Shown: piece after piece, positions 52,801 to 62,098 of the stretch | Position numbering within the stretch: the first letter of the stretch is position 1 | Layout: each line of letters opens with the position of its first letter | Source: an uncultured SAR116 cluster alpha proteobacterium | Lineage (GTDB): Bacteria > Pseudomonadota > Alphaproteobacteria > Puniceispirillales > Marisalimonadaceae | NCBI GenBank assembly: GCA_902514865.1 | Contig: CABXSI010000002.1 | Coordinates: forward strand, 1-62,098 | Reading direction: 5' to 3' | DNA length: 62,098 nt | Program-made: the position numbers and the translations under genes | The notes under the pieces: generated by a model | Database searches by the model: none | What the model saw: the letters and a program-made list of their open reading frames with translations, nothing else | Told to the model about the DNA's origin: nothing

Positions 52801-54118
52801 ATCTAGTTTCTTTATCTAAGTAACTCTTTAAAAAAATTAAAATATTTTCAGGAGAACTATTGAAATTGTTATTAACCCAAAAATCTTCAGCTTTAAACAT
52901 TAAAGTATCAATGTTTTTGAAGTAAGTTTTATCTTTTAAATTTTGTATTTTTTTTCTTGTTAAGGTCAATATTGGCCATTCCAAATTAAATAAATCAATT
53001 TGTTTTATAATTTCAATAGGAAAGACATGTAGTATTCCAAATTTATACCAATTAAATGGTATCCTATCTTTCATAAAAAAACTTTTATTGGCCTTATTAA
53101 TTTTACATCTATATTTCCAAATAAGTTTTAATATATATAATTCTATTTCCTTAGATGTAAGTTTTTTCATATTATTTTGATTTACTGTAAGTTCATTATT
53201 TTTCAATTGTTTGATGAAATTAAGAAATTTAATTTTTCTTTTGTTTAATTCAAACCTTTTAATAATTATGTCAAAATTTTCTAAATTATATAAGTGCGGC
53301 ATAACTATAGATATTAAATCAAGCTTTTCACTATTTATAATATTCAATCCATATGTTCTGATGTAATTTACTATCTTGAAATCTTTTGTTTTAAAACCAG
53401 CATGCTTATTTATTTTGTTGCTTTTGTTAACACTTTTAAGAATGTATTTGTCCAATTCTAATTTAGCTAACATTGACAAACATAGTTCAAAATTTGTAGC
53501 CATAAGAATTTTACATAACTCATTTCTAATTCTCATGTTGCTTAATATTGAAATCTTATTAGCCTTTTTTATAATTTTTTCTTTTAAATTTTGACCAAAA
53601 TCAATAATAGGAAATGATCCACAAAAACGGCAAAATCTTAAAATTCTTAAATAGTCTTCTTCTATTCTGCTAATAGGATCCCCAATAAATCTTAATTTTT
53701 TGTTGATTATGTCTTCATATCCACCAAATGGGTCAATTAAGTTTCCTTTTTCATCTAAGTATAATGCATTAATTGTAAAATCTCTTCTTTTTGCATCTTC
53801 ATACAAAATATGAGTAAAGTCGACAAACGCACGCCTTCCAAAGCTTATTAAATCTTTTCTAAAGCTTGTAATTTGATATTCTTTATTATTTAAAATAATT
53901 GAGATTGTCTTATAATCTATATTTGTAGAGTTGATCTTGACATTTTTTTTATTAATATTTTCTAAGAATATACTAATATCAATATTTATTACAAAATCTA
54001 TATCATAAATTTCCTTGTTGATAAGATAATCTCTTATCGCTCCACCAACAATCCACGCCTTAGCATTAGCACTTTTTACGATATTAAAAATGATTTTAAT
54101 ATTTTTATCTTCATTCAT
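52790..54118 (-). CDS. CCA tRNA nucleotidyltransferase/poly(A) polymerase family
   Basis: AWIVGGAIRDYLINKEIYDIDFVI; RRDFTINALYLDEKGNLIDPFGGYEDI; RIEEDYLRILRFCRF. Confidence 0.93.
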   Translation of the reverse strand: MNEDKNIKIIFNIVKSANAKAWIVGGAIRDYLINKEIYDIDFVINIDISIFLENINKKNVKINSTNIDYKTISIILNNKEYQITSFRKDLISFGRRAFVDFTHILYEDAKRRDFTINALYLDEKGNLIDPFGGYEDIINKKLRFIGDPISRIEEDYLRILRFCRFCGSFPIIDFGQNLKEKIIKKANKISILSNMRIRNELCKILMATNFELCLSMLAKLELDKYILKSVNKSNKINKHAGFKTKDFKIVNYIRTYGLNIINSEKLDLISIVMPHLYNLENFDIIIKRFELNKRKIKFLNFIKQLKNNELTVNQNNMKKLTSKEIELYILKLIWKYRCKINKANKSFFMKDRIPFNWYKFGILHVFPIEIIKQIDLFNLEWPILTLTRKKIQNLKDKTYFKNIDTLMFKAEDFWVNNNFNSSPENILIFLKSYLDKETRYDN

Positions 54119-54163
54119 AAGATTTTTTAAATCTTGATAAATAATCTAACAACCTTTTATTTT

Positions 54164-54418
54164 CTATTTAGAAAAGTTACCATCTGTAACTTTTCCATCT
54201 ATTATTGATGGGGGATTATAAGAATAACTTGGATTGAAAGCATTTCCTTCCAAATATAAAAAAGAAAATAAAATAAACATACAAAATCCTATAATACTTA
54301 CTAAAGTTGAAACAAATATTGTGTTATTTTTTGTAAGCTTTTTTAAAATATAATTAGTTAAGAAAAAAAGAGCTATTGAAAAAAGTATGGCTAAAAAAAT
54401 AATTAGATATCGTCGCAT
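54164..54418 (-). CDS. DUF6111-like small membrane protein
   Basis: MRRYLIIFLAILF... two hydrophobic segments, ending NPPSIIDGKVTDGNF; located between NUDIX and CCA transferase genes, the typical alphaproteobacterial context. Start taken at internal Met. Confidence 0.65.
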   Translation of the reverse strand: MRRYLIIFLAILFSIALFFLTNYILKKLTKNNTIFVSTLVSIIGFCMFILFSFLYLEGNAFNPSYSYNPPSIIDGKVTDGNFSK

Positions 54419-55029
54419 GGCGGAAACTCCCTTAAACCTAGTCCTGCAGAGATGGTAACTAAAACTCTTGCTGTCAATCCCCAAATATTTTCATCATTAT
54501 AATTTATTTTCCAAGTCATAGACATGCTTGAATCTACAGGAGGTTTTTCTCTCATATGAAATTTAGGTGATAATAGATAATAAGATTTAGGATAAAAAAT
54601 TTTTTCAACTTCATTTAAATTTGGGCTGATTAAACTTTCCCATTTTGAATTTTGTTTCATAATAGCAAGAAATGGTGTAACTACATATCCTGTTCCTGTA
54701 TAGAATTTAGGTAATTTTCCAATAATATCATAATTATCTTTAGAGATGTTTACTTCTTCTTCAGTTTCTCTTTGAACAGTATCTTTTAAATCTTTATCTT
54801 CTCTTTCTTTTCTTCCTCCAGGAAATGCTATTTGTCCAGCGTGTTTTCTAAGATTATTTTTTCTTTTAGTCATTAAAATTAGACTATTATTTTCCAAATA
54901 ATTATTTACAAATAATATTAGTATACTTGCATCAGAGTAATTGACAATTGAACGATCTTTATCTCCTGCATTTTTTACATTACTTATACAACTAATAAGA
55001 TCATTTTTTGAAATGGTCTTTATCATCAA
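54403..55029 (-). CDS. CoA pyrophosphatase (NUDIX)
   Basis: LILMTKRKNNLRKHAGQIAFPGGRKEREDKDLKDTVQRETEEEVNI. Confidence 0.92.
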   Translation of the reverse strand: MMIKTISKNDLISCISNVKNAGDKDRSIVNYSDASILILFVNNYLENNSLILMTKRKNNLRKHAGQIAFPGGRKEREDKDLKDTVQRETEEEVNISKDNYDIIGKLPKFYTGTGYVVTPFLAIMKQNSKWESLISPNLNEVEKIFYPKSYYLLSPKFHMREKPPVDSSMSMTWKINYNDENIWGLTARVLVTISAGLGLREFPPCDDI

Positions 55030-55064
55030 TTTTACTCTAAATAATTATTTTTAAAATATTAATA

Positions 55065-56018
55065 ATGTATTATCATACATTAACAAATATTAATGAAAAT
55101 TTTATGTATATATATTTACCTATAGCTGAACAACCAATTCACTCTTTAGCGATTTTAGGAGTGGGAACTTTTCTTGGACTTATAATGGGTTTAGTTGGTG
55201 TGGGTGGTGGTTTCTTATTAACGCCTATTATGATGTTTTTAGGAATCCCGCCTCCAGTTGCAGTAGCATCTGTCGCAAATCAATTAGTTGCACCTTCGGT
55301 TTCTGGAGTGTTGTCACATTGGAAAAGGGGTAATGTTGATTTCAAAATGGGTACAGTCTTACTTTTAGGTGGTGTTGTTGGCTCTTCTATAGGAGTTGTG
55401 ATCTTTAATTTTTTAGGCAAAATTGGACAGCTAGATCTCGTCATTAAATCTTCATATGTTGTTTTCCTGACATTAATAGGAAGCTTAATGTTGTCAGAGT
55501 CATTGAATTTAATTTTACGAAAAAGAAAAGGGAAAGTTTCTAGAGGAAAACTTCATCAACATAATTGGCTTCATGGACTTCCTTTCAAGACAAGATTTAG
55601 AAAATCAAAATTATATATTTCAATCTTATTACCTATTTTTATTGGTATTATAGTCGGTATTCTTGCAGCATTAATGGGCATTGGTGGTGGGTTTATTATT
55701 GTGCCTGCAATGATATACCTTTTAGGAATGCCCACTTCTTTAGTGGTCGGTACGTCTTTATTTCAAATTATATTTGTTGCTGCAAACACAACAATTCTAC
55801 AAGCTTCTCAAAATCAAACAGTTGATATTGTTTTAGCGTCAATCTTGTTGTTAGGTTCAGTAGTAGGAGTCCAAGTTGGTTCCAGGTTCACCAATATTCT
55901 AAAAGGAGAGTATTTGAGATTGATTTTGTCTACTCTTATAATTTTAGTGAGCCTAAAGCTTTTAACGGATTTAATTACAATTCCTTCAGACATTTTTTCT
56001 GTAATTATAAGTAGGTAA
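55065..56018 (+). CDS. Sulfite exporter TauE/SafE family permease
   Basis: GLIMGLVGVGGGFLLTPIMMFLGIPPPVAVA and repeat GILAALMGIGGGFIIVPAMIYLLGMPTSLVVGTSL; true start may be ATG at 55104. Confidence 0.93.
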   Translation: MYYHTLTNINENFMYIYLPIAEQPIHSLAILGVGTFLGLIMGLVGVGGGFLLTPIMMFLGIPPPVAVASVANQLVAPSVSGVLSHWKRGNVDFKMGTVLLLGGVVGSSIGVVIFNFLGKIGQLDLVIKSSYVVFLTLIGSLMLSESLNLILRKRKGKVSRGKLHQHNWLHGLPFKTRFRKSKLYISILLPIFIGIIVGILAALMGIGGGFIIVPAMIYLLGMPTSLVVGTSLFQIIFVAANTTILQASQNQTVDIVLASILLLGSVVGVQVGSRFTNILKGEYLRLILSTLIILVSLKLLTDLITIPSDIFSVIISR

Positions 56019-56025
56019 ATCAAAA

Positions 56026-56775
56026 GTGAAATTTTTATTGTCTCTTCACATATTAGTTTTAGCTTTTATTATCTCATACAATGTAAAAGCCAAAAATCAA
56101 ATAGTGGCAGACCTTTCTCAAGAAAATGTTAAAATTACTACAGATTTTTTAGGTGCTAAAATACTTCTATTTGGAGCATACGATGGTCAAAAAGGTGACG
56201 ATATTATTGTAGTTGTGACTGGTCCAAAAGGATTAGTCACAGTACAAAAGAAGGAAAAAGTTTTTGGTATTTGGGTAAATACTAAATCTGTGAATTATAT
56301 AAACACTCCAAAATATTTAAATATCTCATCCAATAGGGACATTAATAAAATACTCAACCAAAAAACTCAAAAAATTTCAGAAATTGGTTTAAATAATCTA
56401 AAAATAAGACTTCAACCCGGTAAAAAAGTTCGAAAAGAAAAGGAATGGAGAGAAGCTCTTACGAGAAATATGTTAAAATCAAAATTGTGGAGCTTGAATG
56501 AAAATTCTGTCAGTTTAAATAAAAATGCGCTATTTAGGTCTTATCTAAATCTTCCATCTAATGTCATTACAGGTCAGTTTGAAGTGAAAATATTGCATTA
56601 TCGAAATAGTAAACTTATATCTAAAGAATTAAGTACAATTAACGTCTCAAAGTCAGGTGTCAGCGCAGAAATATATAATATAGCCCAAAATTACTCAACA
56701 TTGTATGGCATTTTTGCTGTTATACTAGCTGTTTTAGTTGGTTGGGGTACCAATCTAATTTTTAGGAAAGTTTAA
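56026..56775 (+). CDS. TIGR02186 family protein (TauE-linked membrane protein)
   Basis: Signal peptide, IVADLSQENVKITTDFLGAKILLFGAYDG, C-terminal TM; next to TauE-like gene; GTG start. Confidence 0.85.
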   Translation: MKFLLSLHILVLAFIISYNVKAKNQIVADLSQENVKITTDFLGAKILLFGAYDGQKGDDIIVVVTGPKGLVTVQKKEKVFGIWVNTKSVNYINTPKYLNISSNRDINKILNQKTQKISEIGLNNLKIRLQPGKKVRKEKEWREALTRNMLKSKLWSLNENSVSLNKNALFRSYLNLPSNVITGQFEVKILHYRNSKLISKELSTINVSKSGVSAEIYNIAQNYSTLYGIFAVILAVLVGWGTNLIFRKV

Positions 56776-56782
56776 TGAGGAA

Positions 56783-57295
56783 GTGATGGCCAAAAAAATA
56801 AATGTTAAAACTAAACTTAAAATCCTAAAACCAAGTAATCGTTTATTTTTAGTTGTTGCTGACGATAGTAAGGAATTGCACCAAGCTTTATACTACGCAG
56901 CAAGAAGAGCAGCTACTGCTGGAGGCGAAATTGCACTTTTTCGATGCATAGAACCTGTTGAAGGGCAATTGTGGGGCGGCGTTACTGAAATTATGAAATC
57001 TGAAGCTGAACAATCAAGTAAAAAATTACTTAATGAACTCAGTGAATATTGTGAAAAATTAGGAGCACCTAAACCGCGAACATTTGTTAGAAAAGGAATT
57101 GCACACGAAGAATTATTTAATTTAATTGACAAAGAAGAAGCCATTAGAGTTTTAGTTTTAGGAGTTTCTACTGAACATGGTAATCCTGGCCCGTTAATAA
57201 ATTATATTATCAACAAGGGTAGTAACCAATGCAGAGTTCCTATAACTATTGTTCCAGGCAACTTAACCGATGAACAAATCGACGCGCTAATATAA
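56783..57295 (+). CDS. Universal stress protein
   Basis: LFLVVADDSKELHQALYYAARRAATAGGEIALFRCIEP; VLVLGVSTEHGNPGPLINYII. Confidence 0.88.
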   Translation: MMAKKINVKTKLKILKPSNRLFLVVADDSKELHQALYYAARRAATAGGEIALFRCIEPVEGQLWGGVTEIMKSEAEQSSKKLLNELSEYCEKLGAPKPRTFVRKGIAHEELFNLIDKEEAIRVLVLGVSTEHGNPGPLINYIINKGSNQCRVPITIVPGNLTDEQIDALI

Positions 57296-57353
57296 AAAGA
57301 TGTTGATTTTAAATAATCTAGCCTTATACATTACACAACAAAGTGAGTGAATT

Positions 57354-57884
57354 ATGTTTAAAAAATTAATTATTATTTTATTAGGGGTAATGTGTGTAAT
57401 AATGGTTAAGCCAACAAAAAAAGCTTCTGCAAATTCAAGTAAATTTATAACTATTGAAACATCTCAAGGTAAAGTTGTAATTGAGACCTTACCGAAAATT
57501 GCTCCTAATCACGTCAAGAGGATAAAACAATTAGTAAAAGATGGATTTTATGATGGTATTATCTTTCATAGGGTTATAAAAGGTTTTATGGCTCAAACTG
57601 GTGACCCTGACGGTATTGGTACAGGTGGCTCCGGTCAAAATTTGAAGGCCGAATTTTCTGATTACGAGTACAAATACGGAACTGTTGGAATGGCCAGATC
57701 TATGAGTCCTGACAGTGGTGACAGTCAATTTTTTATTTGTTTTGACGGTTGTAGTCATTTGACTGGTCAATACACTGTTTGGGGGCAAGTTATTTCTGGA
57801 ATGGAGGCTGTTGAAAAGCTTTCAATAGGAGAGCCACCAAGTAATCCTGACAAAATGATATCAGTAAGACTTGGCAAAAAATAA
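57354..57884 (+). CDS. Cyclophilin-type peptidylprolyl isomerase (exported)
   Basis: Signal peptide; GIIFHRVIKGFMAQTGDPDGIGTGGSGQNLKAEF; GDSQFFICFDGCSHLTGQYTVWGQVI. Confidence 0.95.
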   Translation: MFKKLIIILLGVMCVIMVKPTKKASANSSKFITIETSQGKVVIETLPKIAPNHVKRIKQLVKDGFYDGIIFHRVIKGFMAQTGDPDGIGTGGSGQNLKAEFSDYEYKYGTVGMARSMSPDSGDSQFFICFDGCSHLTGQYTVWGQVISGMEAVEKLSIGEPPSNPDKMISVRLGKK

Positions 57885-57888
57885 TTAA

Positions 57889-59304
57889 CTAAATATCAAC
57901 CACTCTAATTGAATTAGTAGAACCGGAAACGCCAAAAGGCATACCTGCAACAACAACTATCGCATCACCTTGTTTGGCTAGTTTTTCAATTTTAATTATC
58001 TCTCTTGCTTCTTTTATTGCTGCCTCGTATCCCTGAACTTTACTAAAAAATGAATAAGCGCCCCACAGAAGGGATAACTTTCTCTTAACTTTTACTTCCG
58101 GGGTCATAACTACTAGGAGTAAGTTTGGTCGCTCTCTAGCCATTCTGAAGGCAGTGTTCCCAGACGCAGTAAAAGCTACTACAGCCTTAGCGTTTACTGC
58201 CTCTGCTAAACTAACTGCGGAACGAGAAACTGCGTTATAAACATAATTTTCTACTTTTAAATTTTGTGGACCATCACCTGGATGCATTTTTATATGGTTT
58301 TCAGCTGAAAATATTATTCTGTCCATTATGGTAACTGTCTCTATAGGAAATGAGCCTACTGCCGTTTCCGCACTGAGCATAACTGCATCTGCACCATCAA
58401 ATACTGCAGTGGCAACATCTGAAGCTTCAGCTCTAGTTGGAGAAGGTGATTCGATCATAGACTCTAACATTTGCGTAGCTACGATGACAGGTTTTCCAGC
58501 CTGTCTACACTTAAGAATTATATCTTTTTGTATTCCAGGAACCTCCTCTGGAGGAAGTTCAACACCTAGATCACCCCTGGCGACCATTATACCATCACAA
58601 GCTTCAATTATTTTATTTAATTCTTTCAGTGCTGATGGCTTTTCTATCTTAGCAATAATACATACTTTATCTTCAACATATTTTTTTACCTCCTCTACAT
58701 CTCTTAATTTCTGAACAAATGAAAGAGCTATCCAATCAATTTCTTGATTTAAAATGAACTTAAGATCTTCAATATCTTTAGAAGTTAATGGGCTTGTATT
58801 TAATACTACATCAGGTAAGTTTACTCCTTTATTACTTTTAACATATCCTCCAACAATAACTTCTGTTTTTATTATATTTTTAGAAATATCTTTAACTCTA
58901 AATTGAAGTTTTCCATCATCCATTAGGATATTTGAGCCAATTGATAAACTCTCATATATTTCATCATGAGATAAATTTACTCTACTAAAATCTCCAATCT
59001 CAGTTTTCTTATCAAAGTTATAAGTACTTCCTTTTATTACTTTAATATCTTCTTTAACTTTACCAATTCTAAATTTTGGACCTTGAAGGTCTGCCAAGAT
59101 TGCAACATTACAACCAAGTTCATTTTCAGCTGAGCGTATATAAGTAATTCTTTTAAGGTGATCTCCATGATTACCATGACTAAAGTTCAGACGAAAAACA
59201 TTTACCCCAGCTTTAATTAATGATTTGATTTTTTGAATATCGTCAGTAGCAGTTCCAATAGTAGCAACTATTTTGGTGGATCTTAAATAATTTTTATCTC
59301 TCAT
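57889..59304 (-). CDS. pyk: Pyruvate kinase
   Basis: IVATIGTATDDIQKI; ILADLQGPKFRIG; GIMVARGDLGVELPPEEVPGIQKDII; MLSAETAVGSFPIE. Confidence 0.97.
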   Translation of the reverse strand: MRDKNYLRSTKIVATIGTATDDIQKIKSLIKAGVNVFRLNFSHGNHGDHLKRITYIRSAENELGCNVAILADLQGPKFRIGKVKEDIKVIKGSTYNFDKKTEIGDFSRVNLSHDEIYESLSIGSNILMDDGKLQFRVKDISKNIIKTEVIVGGYVKSNKGVNLPDVVLNTSPLTSKDIEDLKFILNQEIDWIALSFVQKLRDVEEVKKYVEDKVCIIAKIEKPSALKELNKIIEACDGIMVARGDLGVELPPEEVPGIQKDIILKCRQAGKPVIVATQMLESMIESPSPTRAEASDVATAVFDGADAVMLSAETAVGSFPIETVTIMDRIIFSAENHIKMHPGDGPQNLKVENYVYNAVSRSAVSLAEAVNAKAVVAFTASGNTAFRMARERPNLLLVVMTPEVKVKRKLSLLWGAYSFFSKVQGYEAAIKEAREIIKIEKLAKQGDAIVVVAGMPFGVSGSTNSIRVVDI

Positions 59305-59428
59305 AATTAACCTTTTTTAGTAATCCCAATGTTATACATCAAATATTAATAAAAGATTAAAATTATTTTTTTAAATAATTAAACTCGGCAAGCTATTTGC
59401 AATCTTTTTTATAATAGGAGAAATATTC

Positions 59429-59635
59429 ATGGCACAAATTGTTCCCTTTCCACTCGATAAAGTAAGGAAGTCTAACAAAGAAAATATTTTTGAAGAAAAA
59501 CATATTCTTCATATGATAAAGAATATTAGACAAAATTACCCTCCTTCATTGTGGAATACTGTTTACCAACTCACAAAACAAGGCCATATAACTGATGACA
59601 TTCATGAAGATATCGATATAGCTCCAAAAAAATAA
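59429..59635 (+). CDS. Small hypothetical protein
   Basis: 68 aa ORF, RBS-like ataggaga upstream of ATG, soluble composition; no family recognised. Confidence 0.55.
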   Translation: MAQIVPFPLDKVRKSNKENIFEEKHILHMIKNIRQNYPPSLWNTVYQLTKQGHITDDIHEDIDIAPKK

Positions 59636-59698
59636 ATTAATATAATTAATTATTAGAAAATAATTTAATCTTAAATAAAAATTAATTAGGATTAAATC

Positions 59699-60358
59699 AT
59701 GAAAAAAAATAAATTTCCTATTTTATACTCTTTTAGACGTTGTCCATATGCAATGAGGGCAAGACTAGCCATTAAGGTTTCGGAAATTTTTGTAGAAATA
59801 AGAGAAATAAATTTAAAGGATAAACCAATAGAGTTGTTAAATTTGTCTCCAAAAGGAACTGTCCCTGTTTTAGTTACTACTTCAGGTGAAATTTTAGAGG
59901 AAAGCCTAGATATAATTAATTGGGCATTAAATAAAAAGGATCCCAAAAAATGGTTGGCTAATGGTCAGCTTTCTCAAAATCAAATGAATCAACTTTTAGA
60001 CAATCTTGAAAATGAATTTAAACCAAGCTTAGATAAATATAAATACACAAATAGATTTGAAAGTGTGGATAAAGATTTTCATAGAGACAAAAATTTAAGC
60101 TTTCTTTGGTATTTAGACGATTTGTTAAAAAAAAATAAGGCTTTAAATTGTTCTCACTTAAGTTTAGTAGATTACGCTATATTTCCATTTATAAGACAAT
60201 TTAGAAATGTTGATAGTGAATGGTTTGACTCATTAAATTTTAATTTTTTAAAGAAATGGTTGTTTGAATTAATTGATAGCAATGATTTTTTATCTATAAT
60301 GATAAAATATGAAAAATGGGAACCTACTAATACTCCTATTTATACAAAATTTTTATAA
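59699..60358 (+). CDS. Glutathione S-transferase family protein
   Basis: ILYSFRRCPYAMRARLAIKVSEI; LSPKGTVPVLVTTSGEILEESLDIINWAL. Confidence 0.92.
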   Translation: MKKNKFPILYSFRRCPYAMRARLAIKVSEIFVEIREINLKDKPIELLNLSPKGTVPVLVTTSGEILEESLDIINWALNKKDPKKWLANGQLSQNQMNQLLDNLENEFKPSLDKYKYTNRFESVDKDFHRDKNLSFLWYLDDLLKKNKALNCSHLSLVDYAIFPFIRQFRNVDSEWFDSLNFNFLKKWLFELIDSNDFLSIMIKYEKWEPTNTPIYTKFL

Positions 60359-60380
60359 AAATAATCTTTGGAGAAGTTTT

Positions 60381-61583
60381 ATGTCAGAAGCGTTTATATG
60401 TGAAGGAACAAGAACCCCTATTGGAAAATTTGGTGGAAGTTTGTCTTCTATAAGAACGGACGACCTAGCTTCTTTACCATTAATCTCATTGAAAGAAAAA
60501 TTAAGCAAAACTGATTGGGAAAATTTAGAAGAAGTTTTTTATGGAAATGCCAATCAAGCTGGAGAAGATAACCGAAATATTGCAAGGATGGCACTTCTTC
60601 TTGCAGGTTTACCTCATTCTGTTCCAGGTATTACCTTAAATAGATTATGTGCTTCTGGAATGGAAGCGATTTCCAGCGCATCAAGAATGATAAAATCAAA
60701 TGAGGCTGATATGACAATTGCAGGAGGAGCAGAAAGTATGAGCAGAGCCCCTTTTGTTATGCCTAAGGCTAATTCAGCGTTTTCACGAAATGCAGAGATT
60801 TATGATACTACAATTGGATGGAGATTTGTAAATCCAAAGATGAAGGAAAACTTCGGAATAGATTCGATGCCTGAAACTGCTGAAAATGTTGCAGAAAAAT
60901 ATCAAATTAGTAGAGAGGACCAAGACAAAATGGCCTTATCTAGTCAACAAAAAGCCGCTAATTCAATTTCCAGTGGCCGATTGGCTAAAGAAATAACTTC
61001 GGTGAAGATTCCTCAAAGAAAAGGGGACCCTATAATTTTTGATAATGATGAGCACCCAAGAGGTACGTCTCTTGAAAAACTATCATCACTACCATCACCG
61101 TTTCGCCAAAATGGAAGCGTTACTGCAGGAAATGCAAGTGGAGTTAATGACGGTGCAGCTGCAATTATAATTGCCAGTGAAGCTGGTGTAAAACGAAACT
61201 ATTTAACACCTAAAGCCAGAATAATTTCAGCAGCAAGTGCTGGAGTTGAGCCAGCATATATGGGTATTGGGCCGGTTCCAGCCTCTATAAAAGCACTTAA
61301 AATTGCTGGTCTAAATATAGAAGATATGGATGTAATCGAAATTAATGAAGCATTTGCTGCTCAGGGTTTGGCAAGTTTACGATCTCTAGGTATTCAAGAC
61401 AATGATGAAAGGGTTAATCCTAATGGAGGAGCGATAGCACTTGGTCATCCTTTAGGAATGTCAGGAACAAGATTAATTCTAACAGCTACGCAAGAGTTAA
61501 TAGAAAAAAGCAAAAAATATGCTTTATGTACTATGTGTGTCGGAGTTGGTCAGGGTAGTGCCGTTATAATTGAAAGAGTTTAA
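60381..61583 (+). CDS. Acetyl-CoA acyltransferase (3-oxoadipyl-CoA thiolase-like)
   Basis: EGTRTPIGKFGGSLSSIRTDDLA; GNANQAGEDNRNIARMALLLAGLP; NRLCASGMEAI; NPNGGAIALGHPLGMSGTRL. ATG at 60381. Confidence 0.94.
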   Translation: MSEAFICEGTRTPIGKFGGSLSSIRTDDLASLPLISLKEKLSKTDWENLEEVFYGNANQAGEDNRNIARMALLLAGLPHSVPGITLNRLCASGMEAISSASRMIKSNEADMTIAGGAESMSRAPFVMPKANSAFSRNAEIYDTTIGWRFVNPKMKENFGIDSMPETAENVAEKYQISREDQDKMALSSQQKAANSISSGRLAKEITSVKIPQRKGDPIIFDNDEHPRGTSLEKLSSLPSPFRQNGSVTAGNASGVNDGAAAIIIASEAGVKRNYLTPKARIISAASAGVEPAYMGIGPVPASIKALKIAGLNIEDMDVIEINEAFAAQGLASLRSLGIQDNDERVNPNGGAIALGHPLGMSGTRLILTATQELIEKSKKYALCTMCVGVGQGSAVIIERV

Positions 61584-61594
61584 AAAGCTTTTCA

Positions 61595-62098
61595 TTAATA
61601 TTGATATGCCTGTCTATCTATAGAGACAGAACTTATGTAAACAAAAACTTTTTTGTTTTCAACTATTTTCATTTTATTTAAATTATAAGTAGTAATTCTC
61701 GCTCTAAGTATTTGTGATGTTTTTTTAATTTTACTCTTCATCAATTTAATTACTAACTCAGAAAAGGCAGTGTCTTTTTCAGTATAGATCTTTGTTATTA
61801 TTCCCACCAATACATTTTCTGTAATATGTGTGTTAATTTTTACAGGAGAAACAATTATGTCTCTTGACCTTATTCTAACCCTTACTATATCATGATTCAG
61901 TCCTGGTCTTCCTGGTACAATTAATGTTTGTCCATTTACATCTAGTGTTGTCATGTTCATTAATTGATTAGTTTTTATTAAAGTTCCTTCTAAAATAGAA
62001 CTTGATTCAAATTTTCCAATTAATCTTTGAAAAGAATTACTATTCAAAATTTTTGATACGCTACCAGAAATTATTTTTTTTCCATTTTTTATTAAAAT
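61595..62098 (-). CDS. Molybdate ABC transporter ATP-binding protein ModC-like, C-terminal TOBE part (5' end beyond window)
   Basis: Frame open to window edge; VRVRIRSRDIIVSPVKINTHITENVLVGIITKIY...ILRARITTYNLNKM...VFVYISSVSIDRQ matches the recalled ModC Mop/TOBE pattern (RVRARDVSLAL..., ARIT..S, IKSVA). Confidence 0.7.
   Translation of the reverse strand: MLIKNGKKIISGSVSKILNSNSFQRLIGKFESSSILEGTLIKTNQLMNMTTLDVNGQTLIVPGRPGLNHDIVRVRIRSRDIIVSPVKINTHITENVLVGIITKIYTEKDTAFSELVIKLMKSKIKKTSQILRARITTYNLNKMKIVENKKVFVYISSVSIDRQAYQY

Noticed and set aside
58328-58714. 128-aa ORF opposite pyk
   Set aside because: Shadow ORF of a conserved gene.
61595-62098. Flagellar P-ring protein FlgA or a SAF-domain protein
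   Set aside because: Initial impression; the VRVRIRSRD...ARIT...ISSVSID pattern fits a ModC TOBE domain better.
1-62098. CRISPR arrays, IS elements, prophage genes, rRNA
   Set aside because: No regularly spaced repeats, transposase/integrase motifs, phage structural genes or rRNA-like stretches were seen by reading.

Overview
This 62-kb window is AT-rich, gene-dense bacterial chromosome. Gene content and gene order (efp/suhB, rpoD-dnaG, carAB-greA, uvrC-pgsA-moaDE, petABC, TauE-TIGR02186, DUF6111) look alphaproteobacterial, probably a streamlined marine lineage; this taxonomic placement is an inference. It is mostly housekeeping: glycolysis ends (class I aldolase, pyk), translation (efp, rpmE, glyQS, rplY, pth, ychF), replication/transcription (dnaG, rpoD, greA), pyrimidine/arginine (carAB), nucleotide excision repair (uvrB, uvrC), molybdopterin (moaD, moaE), the bc1 complex, hemF, a two-component system, a CAU-anticodon tRNA, and edge fragments of an aldolase (5') and a ModC-like ATPase (3'). 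I found no CRISPR array, transposase, prophage, rRNA or obvious defence island. The best second looks are: (i) a perfect 14-bp tandem duplication that frameshifts a small DUF6787-like membrane protein gene, where removing one copy restores a 98-aa ORF; (ii) an uncharacterised MotA/ExbB-like plus long coiled-coil OmpA-like stator pair; (iii) a transporter-less sugar-acid cassette (UxaA / RraA / IlvD-Edd) beside the tRNA; (iv) nine of nine convergent gene pairs meeting stop-to-stop with no room for a classical terminator; (v) an aminotransferase-msrP-selO operon without msrQ. I did not see a clearly novel multi-gene system.
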